NCBI GenBank assembly: GCA_001599935.1
Contig: BCIJ01000007.1
Span: 630,168 to 694,167 of the forward strand
DNA: 64,000 nucleotides
Direction: 5' to 3'
From: Holtermannia corniformis
Lineage: Eukaryota; Basidiomycota; Tremellomycetes; Holtermanniales
Position numbers and translations under genes: made by a program. Shown in pieces: positions 11,401-22,973 of this stretch (positions are counted from its first letter, which is position 1; each line of letters begins with the position of its first letter). The notes under the pieces were generated by a model. The model was not told where the DNA came from and did no database searches. It saw nothing but the letters and a program-made list of their open reading frames with translations.

Positions 11401-14400
11401 GACGCAGCACAAGCTCACGATCACCCCGGTTACCGAGCTTGCGGTGCGCTCGATCCGGCATGAGAACGAGTTTTATCGCAAAGAGGCCGTCAAGTACTTG
11501 AAAAGGACCGCGTTGTTGACGCTGGCCGACGTGAGTGTTGGGTTTGGCGAGGGACTACGGGCTGACTTGACAGGGCGCACACAACATTGACCGGGACGCG
11601 GCTTTCCAAAAGACAATGGCTGGCCTTTTCGATGCCGCCATCTTCTCGGCAACAGCAGAGCACGTCACCGACTACCTGCGAGACTTTTCTCGCCGCGTCT
11701 TTGCGCTCGAGCTCGCTCGAGACGCTTCGCAGGAGCTTGGACGGAGACAACTACTTCCGCTCACGAACGCGTTCGTCGAGGCCATGTCGTTGGCGATGGG
11801 AGACTCGGCCTTGGCGGATCGTGCAGCCGTCTCGATCCTGTTCAGCACCCTTTTGACCGACTTTATCGAGTTTGCGCGCGGCGGTGACACACCTGCCGAC
11901 AAGAGTGACGGCCATCGCGAGTCGCACTTTATCCTCGCCATGATCTCCCTTCGCTTTGTCGCGCTCTGCAACGCTGAAGACTGGGACCGCAAGTTGGCCG
12001 GCGTATCCGGCATGCTCGTCTTTGCGACCAAGATTAACTTGGGCCGACAGTGGGTGATTGAGCGCGAGCTCGAGTATGCTCGCGCCTTGTTCTTCATCTT
12101 GCGGGACGCGCCAAAGGACGCGCCGAGCTCGGTCGACGATGTGACCGACTTGCTCAAGCTCTTGATCCGCACTTGTCACTCGGAAGACGACGGACGCCCG
12201 CGTCTGCCCAAGCTGGTCGACATGCTCGTGCTTGAGCTGCCAAGTCAGAGTCCGCTCGTGCGCCAGACGACTCAAGCGTGCATACAGCTGCTCTCAGAGG
12301 TCACTTCAACGCCTGTGCACGACCTGATCGCAACCGCCGCGAAAGACAGGCTGCTCGACCCCGTGTCTGGGCCAATCTTCAACAAGCCATTGAGGGCGCT
12401 ACCATTCGCCATGCAGGTTGGCAACATTGACGCCATCACCTACCTGCTCGACCTACGCCCTTCACTGCCCGATACGACTGAAGAATTCGTTCGTTTGCTG
12501 CACGAGGTCTTGGCTCTTGCCGATGTGGACGACGCCAGCCTTGTCGGCAAGGCGGCGACGCACAAACAGGACCTTTGGGTTCGCAATTTGCGTGTGGCAT
12601 GCCTCAGGCTGCTCAAGTCTACCATGGCTTGTACCGACTTTCTCGCACAGCCCAATTTGGCTCAGGTCCGCTCGAGGTATGTCGACTATGTGTCACGAGA
12701 CAAGTCTGACGCCGACCAGAATCATCTCGGTCTACTTCAAGCACGTCTACTCGCCCTCACCAGAGATTGTCGACGTTGCGCACGACGGGCTGCGCAATGT
12801 ACTCGAGCACCAGACCAAGCTGCCCAAGGAGGTCCTGCAGTCCGGGCTGCGACCCATCTTGGTCAACCTGGCCGATGCGAAGCGCTTGAGCGTTTCGGGT
12901 CTGGAGGGACTGGCTCGATTCCTCGAGCTCTTGACCAACTACTTCAAGGTCGAGATCGGGGTAAAGCTGCTGGATCATTTCAACACGCTGGCAGATCCGC
13001 AGATGCTCGCTGGCGCCGCACAAGCACCACTCGATGACAACCCCGACATTGCGAGGATGACTCGGCTCGTCAACATCTTCCGCTTGCTGCCCCCAACAGC
13101 CATCACCTACCTCAAGGACTTGACGAACAATGTGGTGGATGTCGAGGCTCGACTGCATCAGACGACTCCTGGACCGTTTACCGAGAACCTCGGTCGCTAC
13201 CTGGATCGGTATCATGTCGAAGCGGTTGCCTTTTTGTTTGAAAACCTGCGCAACGCGCGCTTCGTCATGACTTACCGCAACATTATTCAGTCGGGTCACG
13301 CACCGCAACTCGTAGAGGAGCTCTCGAACAAGGCCGACAGGCTATGCGAGCTCTGCTTCAGCGACCCCGAGGCCGTCGACTTTGTCTTGCCGGGTATCTA
13401 CCTGATTCGAGAGATAGCTGCAAAGTCGTCGACTTGGCTCGCAGGCCACATGGGCGTCCTCGAGGCTCTCGTCGGTGTCTGGCGGTCACTGGTCAACCGA
13501 TCGCGCGGCAATCCGATGGAGTCCATCGCTACCAACTCGCACCAGTTGCCCGGATTGTTGCTCGAGATCTTCATGGACTTCCTCAGGCAACAACAGCACG
13601 TCGACTTGCTCTTCCACGTCGTCGAAGCATTCGAGATCCGGAGCTCATTCGAGCGCTCGTTCGTGCCGTTCTTCCTGTATCAGCAAGTAGCGCTGCAGGA
13701 TTCAGTCGCATACCGTCGCGAGGTCCTTGAACACTTCTTCAACCTCTACGACGATGACAAGGTGACGTGGGCATTCAAGACGCATGCTCTGCGATTGATC
13801 GTCAACCCGACGCTTCGTACCTACTTTGCCGATCCGGATAACGACGGGTCCCTGGTGACTCCGGCACTTGTGCATCGTATCGCTACCCTCATGTGGCGGC
13901 CACTCAGTGTACCGGCAACGGCCAAGACCAAGGAGGACAGTCTGCTGATCGAAATCTTTGGCCTATCCGTCACCATCGTGCAGCATTGCTCGACCAAGCT
14001 GTCTGATGTCAAAAAGGATGTCTTTAAGCTCGCTTGGATGGGGATCAACCTACCGGAACCAACCGTCAAGCTCATGGCCTATGTCTTGACCGCCCGCTTC
14101 ATGGCCATCTTCGACACTCCCGTGAAGTTCGTCCGACTCACGTGGAATGGGTTGCTTCGACTCAAGGAGAATGAGGGACGCGCACTGTATCGTCAAGCAA
14201 TCGACATACTCGCGTCATGCTTGCCGGCCAGGGACCCTCCACCTGCCGTCGGTCCTCCCGATTGGGCCACGCGGCTGCGCAGTGTCTTGATCGAGGAAGG
14301 TCACTCGACGCCTCAGCTCGTCAACATTTGCGAGCTCCTCGTCAGCCACCCAGACCTGTTCTACGACACGCGCGACTTGTTTGTCATGCAGATGGCAAAC

Positions 14401-17400
14401 GCACTGCCTAAACTCGGTTTCATCCACACGGCCACGCCCGAAATGAAGAAGCTTGCTGTCGACATCGTGGAGCTCATTTTCCGGTGGGAACGTCGGCGCA
14501 TGAATGGGGGCCGGCCAGAAACAGAGTCGGTCGAAGACGATTTGGGCAAGCGGCTGCTTCCGCAAGACGGGCGATCGCCAAAGCGCCATCGCCTGGACCG
14601 AGCTGGCACGGTGGCAACGGCAGCGTCTGGCAGCAGCAACGGCGCTTGGGCACCACCAAGTCATGTTCGCGAAGTGATCACGGCGCACCTGCTTCGACTC
14701 GTCTCCGTGTCCAACGAGCCGATCTCTCGCAATGGAGTCACCAAGCGGGCGTTGGATCTCTTCAAAGAGATCCTCGGACCGCGTGGCCTGCCAGGGGTCG
14801 CGGTCAAGCTTGTCTTCTTCCAGCGGACCATGGTTCAGGTGCGTCACACATTCAGATGGGCACGCGTACTTACGATAATCAGGACATCTCTGAAGCTACC
14901 ATCGCCACCGTCTCCAACTCGGCCGAGTGTGTGGCAGTCGTGGCAGCCTCAAAAGACCGCAACTGGATTCGGACCCATCTCGCAACTCTGCACAAGCTCC
15001 TCGAAAAGTCTATACTCAGCGATGACGCTGCGTTGCACGAAATCATCCGTCCAATGCTCGAGCGCATGCTCCAGGAACTTCCATCTTCCGAGGACGATCC
15101 CGATGCAGACGACGACACCAAGGCTTTGCTGCAATTCGTGCAAACGACCGTGACTGATGGTTTGACGGCTAGTCAGAGATCAATGACGCCGCTGTCCGGT
15201 ACCTTGATTATGCTCAAGTGCTGGCTTAAGGCTCAACCAACACGCCTGCAATCAGAACCGTTGGCTACCGCCCTGCTTCGCGTGCTCGGCAACCTCGCAA
15301 AGGTACACACTACGCCCGCAAACGTCGCAAACGACCCATCGCCGCGGTTGATCATGTCAATCCTCGACATTTGTCGTGGTCGAATGCAAGATCTTCGGGA
15401 TCAACGTCGACACCTGCACGGTTTTATCGTCTTGCTCGTCGAGAAGTCCCCCAGTGTCACCCTGTGTCGCTACCTGCTCGACATGTTGCGACACTGGGTG
15501 TTCACAGACACCTCGGACGGAATCCCGACGCTCAAAGAGAAGGCGTCCTTGTTGTTGAGGATGAGTATCTTCGAAAGCCGAGACGACGGCCTCTTCAAGG
15601 AGTTCCTCAATCTCGTCTTGGACATTTATAACGCACCAGATCTTCGTCGCACCGATCTCACGAACCGCCTTGAACCCGCGTTTTTACTCGGAACCCGTTG
15701 CCGGGATCCTATCCTTCGTTCCAAGTTTGTCGACATGCTGGAGGCGAATCTCCCTCGCAACCTGCTGGAGCGCCTGCAGTACCTGTTTGCGGTTCAGAGC
15801 TGGGAGACTATCTCGGATAGCTACTGGATCTACCAGCTCTTAGATCTCACCGTCGGCTGCGTCAACTTGGATGACCAGCTCGTGCGGAGGGAACCCTCTA
15901 GCGTTGGACCATCCGAATTGCTTCAAGGCTTGCTACGCGACAGCACCGTCGGCGATGTCCTAGGACCAATTCGTCGTCTCACTTACCTCGATGCCACCAT
16001 CACACATCAAACTTGGGTCGCTTACTTCAAACTAGCCTGGGCGTCTCTCAGCAAGAGTCAGCAACACGCTCTCACGCCCTACCTCATCAAGCTTCTTGCC
16101 AAGGATCATCACCTCAAACAAGTCGAGATGCGGCCCAACGTTGTCCAGTCCCTGCTTGAGTCGGCACTTGCCTGCAAACCGCTGCCTATGCTGCCGCCGC
16201 ACGTTGTCAAGTACTTTGCAAAGAGCTTTGACGCTTGGTACAGCGGGCTCGAGATCCTCAACGCTTCCACAGCCACCTTCCGCATCGATGATGAGCTTCG
16301 AGAGTTGTGTTCGAATGCCCTTAGCGAGCTATACGCCAGCTTGCACGAAGACGACATGTTCTATGGGATCGCACGACTTCGCTGCGCGATCCCCGAGACT
16401 CTTGCGGCCCTTTCGCTTGAGCAAAATGGACTTTGGCCCAAGGCGCAGGAAATGTACGAAATAGCTCAAGTCAAGACGCGCAGCGGGCAGCTGCCTTTCT
16501 CCGAGCCCGAGTACTGCCTCTGGGAGGACCACTGGATCCTGGCGGCACAAAAGCTGCAATCATGGGAAATTCTCACAGAGATTGCGCGGACCGAGGGAGA
16601 ATCCGACTTGCTGCTCGAGTGCGCTTGGCGCTTGAGTGACTGGGGCTCGGCAGATCGCGAAATGATCGAAAACACCTTGGCCAAGGTGTCAGACGTTGCA
16701 ACGCCGCGCCGCAAAGTGTTCGAGGCTTTCACGGCACTCATCAAGGCGCACACCTCTCGAGAGCCGCCGGTCGAATTTGCGCGAGTGCTAGACGAGGCGC
16801 ATCAACTCTCGATCCGCACTTGGATAAGCCTGCCAACCCAAATTACTGGCGCTCATCTGCCGCTGCTGCAGCTCTTCCAGCAGTACGTTGAACTGGGCGA
16901 GGCTGCGACGGTCTTCGACAGCCTGCAGCAAACCAATGCCACCAACCTTGAAGCGCGCGTGAGCCAGGATCTCAAGCACATATTCCAGACGTGGCGCGAC
17001 CGCCTGCCCAACTTCTGGGACGATATTAGCGTCTGGAGCGATTTGCTGGCATGGCGCCAACACATATTCTCGGCCGTCACCAAGGTATACGTCCCGCTCA
17101 TCCCCACAACGGAGACTGCAACATTCGGCTACCGCGGCTACCACGAGACTGCCTGGACCATCAACCGCTTCGGCCACACGGCCCGCAAGCACGGCTTGCT
17201 CGAGGTTTGCAGCGTTGCGCTCAACAAGATCTATTCCCTGCCGAACATTGAAATCTCCGAGGCGTTCCTCAAGCTTCGAGAGCAGGCCATGTGCTTTTTC
17301 CAAAAGCCGGATAAGTTCAACGAGGGTCTCGATAGCATCAGTACGACCAACCTGGTCTACTTTGCGCCAGCACAGAAAGCCGAATTCCTGACGCTGAAGG

Positions 17401-20263
17401 GCATGTTCATTGCCAAACTCGGCCAGAACGAAGAGGCCAACCACGCTTTCGCGCACGCCATTCAAATGGACACCAACCTTGCAAAGGCATGGGCTGAGTG
17501 GGGCCGCTTCAGCGACAAGCTATACCGTGACCGGGCGGAGCAGCCGACACCGGTACCCGATCCCGAACCTGGCAAAGCAAGGTACACAGAGCAACAATGG
17601 GCCATCGTATACGCACAAGAACGAGCATCACTTGCTTCGAACGCCGTCTCGTGCTATCTCCAGGCCGCCGGGCTGTACAACAGCCACAAGTCACGCGCGC
17701 TCCTGATCCGTGTGCTATGGCTCTTGGGCCTCGACGACGTGCACAACACCATCAGCCGCGCATTCGAGTCGTATCGGGGCGATCTTGTCGTTTGGTACTG
17801 GATCACGCTCATTCCGCAGCTGCTGCTGTCGCTCTCGCACCGTGAGGCGAAGCAAGCAAGGGCGCTGCTCATGCGTATTGCGAAGCAATTCCCTCAGGTT
17901 AGTCTGAGCTGTTGTTTCGCGTACCTGCTGACACCGGTTGTAGGCATTGTTCTACCACTTGCGCACGTCAAGGGAAGACTTTTCAAACATCAAGCGGCAG
18001 AATATGAGCCAGATCCGGGAGGCTCAACGTCTGCAAACGAAGCGCCATGAAGCTGCACAAGCGCAAGCAACTGCTGCTCAAGGTGGTGACAGCAAGCCCC
18101 AAACTTCGAATGATGGGGCAGTCAAGATGGAGGGCGTCAAAGAAGAGGGCAAGTCGGAAGTGCCCACAACGCCTGCAACGGCGAACTCGGCGGCGAGCGC
18201 TGGAAACCCGCCGGGTACGGCGACACCAAACGCAAGCGTGTCACATCTCCCTCAGTTGCCACGTCAGCCTTGGGAATTGGTCGAGGAGGTGCTCAATATC
18301 CTCAAGACGGCCTTCCCACTGCTTGCTCTCTCGATGGAGAAGATGGTCGACCAGATCCAGTCTCGGGCAAAGCCTCCGTCGGATGAAGATATCTACAGGT
18401 TCTTCGCAGCCCTGCTTGTTGATGCGATTGGCGTGAGTGATGCTGGCAAGACTGATTCATCGCTGACAATCCACAGCAATGGGTCTCTCGCGGCGGTATA
18501 CTGGATGACGACGGCGAGCTCAACCAGAGCACCAAGGACAATCTGGAGAAATTCTCGCAAAACCTGTACGGTGGTCTCAAGGTGCGTTCCGTAGTAGAAG
18601 CTTGGCTGTGTGCCCACGAGATCAGGTCGCTATCGAAAACGACTTCATGAAGGAAACGCCCAAGTTGCGCGAGTACATCAAACGCTTGCAAATGTGGCGT
18701 GACCGCTACGAGCGCACGCTAGACTCGCGCCCGCGTCTGCAGCCGCTCGATCAAGGCAGCTGCTGGCTGCAAGAGTTCCATCACACCAAGTTTGATGACG
18801 TCGAGGTACCAGGCCAATACGTGCAAGTGAGTATGCTTGGCCAATCCGGGTGCTCTGTTGACAGCAATAGCATGTCGACCACACGGAAGACTTTGTCAAG
18901 ATTGGGCGGTTCTACCCCAAGATTGAGCTTGCTCGTGGTCACGGCTTCTGCTTCCGACGTATCACCATGATGGGATCAAACGGCTCCAAGCATACGTTCG
19001 CCGTGCAATTGCCAGCAGCGCGCCACTGCCGAAGAGAGGAGCGTCTGACACAACTGTTCCGCATTATGAGCAGGTCAGTACGCGTCGCACCCCAAGGTCT
19101 AGCACTGACGTCCCTAGTGTACTGCAGAAGCGCAAAGAATCGAGGCGAAGGAATCTATCATTCCACCTCCCTGTGGCGATCCCTTTGGCACCGCAATTGC
19201 GTCTTGTTGAAAACGATTCGTCCTACGTCAGCTTCCAGGACATCTTCGACAAGTACTGCCAAGCGAATGGCTCCGCGCGTGAGGACTCGATGCTTTTCTT
19301 CACAGACCGTATGCGTCAACTGCATGATCCATCGATGACCGGGGTACGCTGTCCATATACCTGGCTGTCTGAGACTGACTGGTACAGGTCGGACAGCCAT
19401 ACGTGCAGCTCCGGATGGAGGTCATGGAGGAGATCCAGACCAAGATGGTGCCCGACACGATCTTGACCAACGTAAGTCATGTTCGTTAGCCACCATGCGG
19501 TAACTGACCATCACGCAGTACATGATCAAGACCATGGCGAACCCTGCCAGTTTGTGGCTCATGCGCAAGCAATTCGCTCAGCAAACGGCGTCGAGCATGT
19601 TTTTGACATATGTCGCGTGCTTGAGCAACCGCACGCCAAGCCGTTTCCACATCAGTAGGAAGACGGGTCTCATGTACATGAGCGAGGTTCTACCTGGTTC
19701 GTTCCCCCTACGTGCTGCGAACTGTTCTGACTTGCCCAGCGTTCACACCTGGCCATCCACACCTAGGCTCGACAGAAGCGGTGCCGTTCCGCCTGACACC
19801 GAACATGCAGACGTTCATCACCCCTGTCGGTGTCGAGGGTGTCCTGTCGACGTCGACGACGGCGATTGCACGAAGCCTTGTGCTGCCCGAATTCGACCTG
19901 GAGAGCACGTTGAGCCTGTTCTTGCGGGATGAGGTGAGCTAGCAGGTTGAGCTGGGCGCGATATACTGATTCTGCCAGATTTTGACGTGGCACAACATGC
20001 ACTCGCAAGAGTCCCGACCGAACTTGACGACGCACGTGTTACAGAATGTCGATCAGCTCGTGCGGAGGGCCAGTACGCTGGCCTATATTGGCGACTCGAA
20101 CAGCAAGGTTGGTCACTTGGTTCATTCGGAGAGTGCTTTTGACGCTGGCCAGGCCCAACCGAACAGTGCACCCGTCGTGCAGGCGGTAGTGACGTTGATA
20201 TCGCAAGCGACCAGCCCGTATTTCCTCTGCCGGAGCAACGAGACGTTCATGGCCTGGTACTAG
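8450..20263 (+). CDS. TRA1: Tra1/TRRAP, activator-binding scaffold of SAGA and NuA4
   Basis: Giant PIKK-family pseudokinase (about 3,650 residues, close to the usual 3,700-3,800). It is the activator-docking scaffold of the SAGA and NuA4 histone acetyltransferase complexes in the nucleus. The N-terminal two thirds are HEAT/TPR-like helical repeats. The FAT region covers roughly 15.6-18.0 kb (for example HPFxHAIQMDTNLAKAW-like TPR text near 17.4 kb). The kinase-like domain starts near 18.7 kb with FYPKIELARGHGFCFRRI, and the protein ends in a FATC segment, SPYFLCRSNETFMAWY. The catalytic loop reads LSNRTPSRFHISRKTG, with no DRHxxN and no DFG, as expected for Tra1. About 16 introns are seen: the first is about 130 nt, while several megabase-like exons are 1-3 kb and small exons crowd the kinase-like end. 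The start at 8450 (MSTPSTSTRPRR) opens a low-complexity leader before the first helical repeats. Confidence 0.95.
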
Positions 20264-20360
20264 CCAGTTCATGGAGGAGACGACTGTCACGACGGCTGTT
20301 GTTATGTTGTACAATAGGCCAGAGGGTGTATATGGCGGTATGCCACCAAGTTTGACATTG

Positions 20361-20783
20361 CTAGTACTTGTACCGACTTCTAATTGTCACAGAGCCGGAT
20401 GACGAACCGGCAGATTCATAGATGAGATTCTCGTTGCCCCAGATCACCAGGCTTGCGTCCTCCTTGAATTTCTCCCAGTTGGAGTCGTCGACTGTACTTG
20501 CGTGGAGCAGTCGGGCCCGTAGAGCTTCTTTGGCGCCGTTGACCAGCTCGACGACTTCGCCCACCTTGCCATCTAGATCCGTGACCCCGTGCCGCATGCT
20601 CAGCCAACCCTCGACATCGTCGCGTGAAGGGTAGACGGCAGCTCGCAGTCGGTCTCGCTCAGTACAAGCCAGCCCTGGCACCGTCGTCATCTCGAACCCA
20701 TGACTGTCCGAGTAGGCAGTGTATGCTGTAAGTTGTTCAAGGAACGCACGCTTGGTCTCGTTGCTAAAGTCTGCTGAGGACAT
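20361..20783 (-). CDS. Small hypothetical protein, 140 aa
   Basis: Single-exon frame starting MSSADFSNETKRAF and ending SVTIRSRYKY. The composition is soluble and mixed, with no signal peptide or membrane helix. Helix-like stretches (AFLEQLTAYTAYS, VGEVVELVNGAKEALRARL) are visible, and a WEKFKEDASLVIWGNE segment lies near the C-terminus. I do not recognise a family. The gene is convergent with TRA1, with 97 bases between stops. The open frame extends upstream to 20894 but without another ATG. It is probably a real, lineage-restricted gene, though a 3'-UTR antisense frame of TRA1 is possible. Confidence 0.5.
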   Translation of the reverse strand: MSSADFSNETKRAFLEQLTAYTAYSDSHGFEMTTVPGLACTERDRLRAAVYPSRDDVEGWLSMRHGVTDLDGKVGEVVELVNGAKEALRARLLHASTVDDSNWEKFKEDASLVIWGNENLIYESAGSSSGSVTIRSRYKY

Positions 20784-21114
20784 GCTTGTGCGTGCATATC
20801 GCTGGGTATCAGCGCGTTTCGAACATTTTCGTACGGACGGAATCTCAAAGACTAATTGCGGCAGGCGGCGGCAAGTCTGAGGGTGCCGCAGCAACGGACA
20901 GTAAATACAATCTGCAAGAATAGTACACTTAAGCCTGAAACTGTTTCTTTTGTTTGTCGGTGTTCATCACTCCCTTCATGATAGAATGACTAGTGGACGG
21001 ACCGAGGACAACCGACCGGTCCGAGCTATTGCACCGTTGGGTTAGTCTTGATGAGGGCATATGGCCAACATCGGGCTATGAAAGCAAGCCGGCAATATCA
21101 CGCGATGATACGAA
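20784..21114. other. Intergenic gap between two minus-strand genes
   Basis: These 331 bases separate the acyltransferase stop from the small unknown gene and are locally AT-richer. I see no gene or clear motif. It should hold the terminator of the former and the promoter of the latter. Confidence 0.35.
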
Positions 21115-22607
21115 TCACTCGCGATACACTCCCAACTCCTGCTTGAGCTCTTCTACAGCCTCATGAGCCGCCCGAACGGTCCCCTTTCGCACATCAAACA
21201 TCAGCTCGGCATCACCCGGCGCGCACGGCGGGTTCGGCTTGAACACGCGCAAGAACGCCGGTCCAGACCAAGAAGTATGATATGCCGTCGAGTCGGCGGG
21301 GAACCCGAAATGCACATTGAAATCGTAGCGATAGCTCGAGTTAACGGCTGCCCAGCCTCTGGGCGGGATCACGATCGACATGAGTCCGCTGTTGGTGGCT
21401 TCGCCTTGGATCGTGGCGCACGCCGAGAGCCATTTGAGCGCGTGAGTTGGGTCTCGGCGCAGGGTCGTGAGGGCTGTTCGGATTGCCTGGGACGTTGATT
21501 GGAGGGTTGAGCATGGGGGAGGTCGATGCCGTACATCGAGGAGACGTTTGCGCTGAGCCGCGGTAGTGTTACTGGGAACGCTGGATGGGTAGGGTGCAGT
21601 GATCGATACTGTTGGAGAGGTCAACGCTTACTCGCACCCCGTCCATGAAGCGTACGCACATTGACGATGTAGACAATCTGCTCGACAGGATTCCCTAGCT
21701 TGCGCAGCAAGAGGACGAAGAACGCACTGAGCGCGTCTTGCTCTGAGCCCTGACCTTGCACGAGCCGCTTGAGTGCTGATGCCTCTTTTCGGCTGAGCGT
21801 AAAGGTGAAAGGCTCGTAGTTTGCAGCTGCGTCCGTGTACACTTGCATTGCTTGCGCGATCGGCACATTGGTCATTGTTGGCACCGAATGGCGCTCCAAC
21901 GTCGCCTCGTCGATGGCGGGTAGCGGACCGACATGAGGCTCAAACACGGGATACGTGGCCGGGTCGACTGGAGTCTCTGGATGAGCATACTGCTCCGAGA
22001 GGTGCGTCATGAAATGAAGGAATGAAGCGCCATCACCTAGTGCGTGGGAGAATTGGATCCCTAAGACGCATCGTGGTTGATTGGGAAGGATGGTCAGGCG
22101 GAATGCGACGAGTGGCGTGTTGCTGTTGGGTTGCGGGAACGTCGATGGGAGCAAGGTGAGGAAGGGGTTCAGGATTGCCAGAGGTTGAAGCACGGTTTTG
22201 GACGGTAGTGCGGGCGGTGCGCTTGATCCCGGCGGGAAAGTCTGAACATCGAGTGTGATGGGCGAGTCTGTCAAGGTGAACTATTCGTGGTGTCAGCGCC
22301 GTGCCTTGATCCTAGACATCCATACAAAATGTCCCGTGGTACCGTCTTGAGCTTCACGAGCTGTATATCTTCCACACGTGATGCGCCAGATGCCAACCGT
22401 GGTCGCAATAGCGCGCCTGAGCCGTTTGACATCGAGCGCTTCAGGGAACACATATGCCGCCGTGATGGCCGCTTGCGTCAGGAGTGAGATCGGAGCGATA
22501 GGAAACTCTTGCAGGTGTCTGCCCTGCTCTGGCACGACGAGTGGCTCGATGCGGTGCGTTTGGATATGACCTGCTTGTAGGTTGTTCGGGCGGTGGTGCT
22601 CTTCCAT
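21115..22607 (-). CDS. BAHD-like / transferase-family acyltransferase
   Basis: Three exons (22607 to about 22320, about 22275 to 21650, about 21610 to 21115) encode about 460 residues of the CoA-dependent transferase family. The catalytic HxxxDG motif is present as SHALGDGASF in exon 2. The structural DFGWG motif near the C-terminus is replaced by DFNVHFG, in an otherwise conserved context (YRYDFNVHFGFPADS, then MFDVRKGTVRAAHEAVEEL). Such enzymes move an acyl group from CoA to an alcohol or amine; the substrates are unknown here. The start at 22607 (MEEHHRPNNLQAG) is the first ATG in frame. There is no signal peptide. Its promoter is shared with the VPS9 gene and carries three TATAAGTA octamers. 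Confidence 0.8.
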
Positions 22608-22973
22608 CCTTCGCAAGTGCTGTCAGTAATAGCTAAGGGCAGCTAGTATAAGTATGGCGAGATATAAGTAGGGATGATCAGTACGTTTTTGCGTCAGTAT
22701 AAGTACATGTAGTCTCGGTCCTTCGGGTGCCCAGTCAACGAGTCAGGAGCCGAGCGCCAGTCGGATGCCACATGGTGCTGTGCCTCGACGCGCTGTTTGT
22801 AACAGTGCGGGCTGGGGAGTTAGGAGTGCGGGTAGGCTTGCCAAAAACAGCAAAAGCACATGAAGCTGGTCGTGCTAGGGTGCTGCGATGTCCTGGAGCT
22901 CTCCGTCCGCAACGTCGCCATCCTCAATCCTCATCAACATCGACAATCGCTCGCTGCACCCGCCTCGGTCAGG
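22608..22973. promoter_or_regulatory. Divergent promoter, acyltransferase / VPS9
   Basis: A region of 366 bases between divergent starts. Its left part holds three exact TATAAGTA octamers (22647-22654, 22663-22670, 22698-22705). An in-frame ATG at 22860 could extend the VPS9 protein by 38 residues, but the added sequence does not look coding. Confidence 0.45.
22647..22705 (+). repeat. Three TATAAGTA octamers
   Basis: Three identical 8-mers start at 22647, 22663 and 22698. They lie 40-100 bases upstream of the acyltransferase start and about 270-330 bases upstream of the VPS9 start. They may be TATA-like elements or factor sites. Confidence 0.5.

Noticed and set aside
8450..20263. TRA1 as an active kinase
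   Set aside because: The catalytic loop lacks the DRHxxN and DFG residues, as in all Tra1/TRRAP proteins, so this is the expected pseudokinase.
22860..22973. Upstream in-frame ATG for the VPS9 gene
   Set aside because: The extra 38 residues lack coding character and the ATG at 22974 has a good context; kept only as an alternative.
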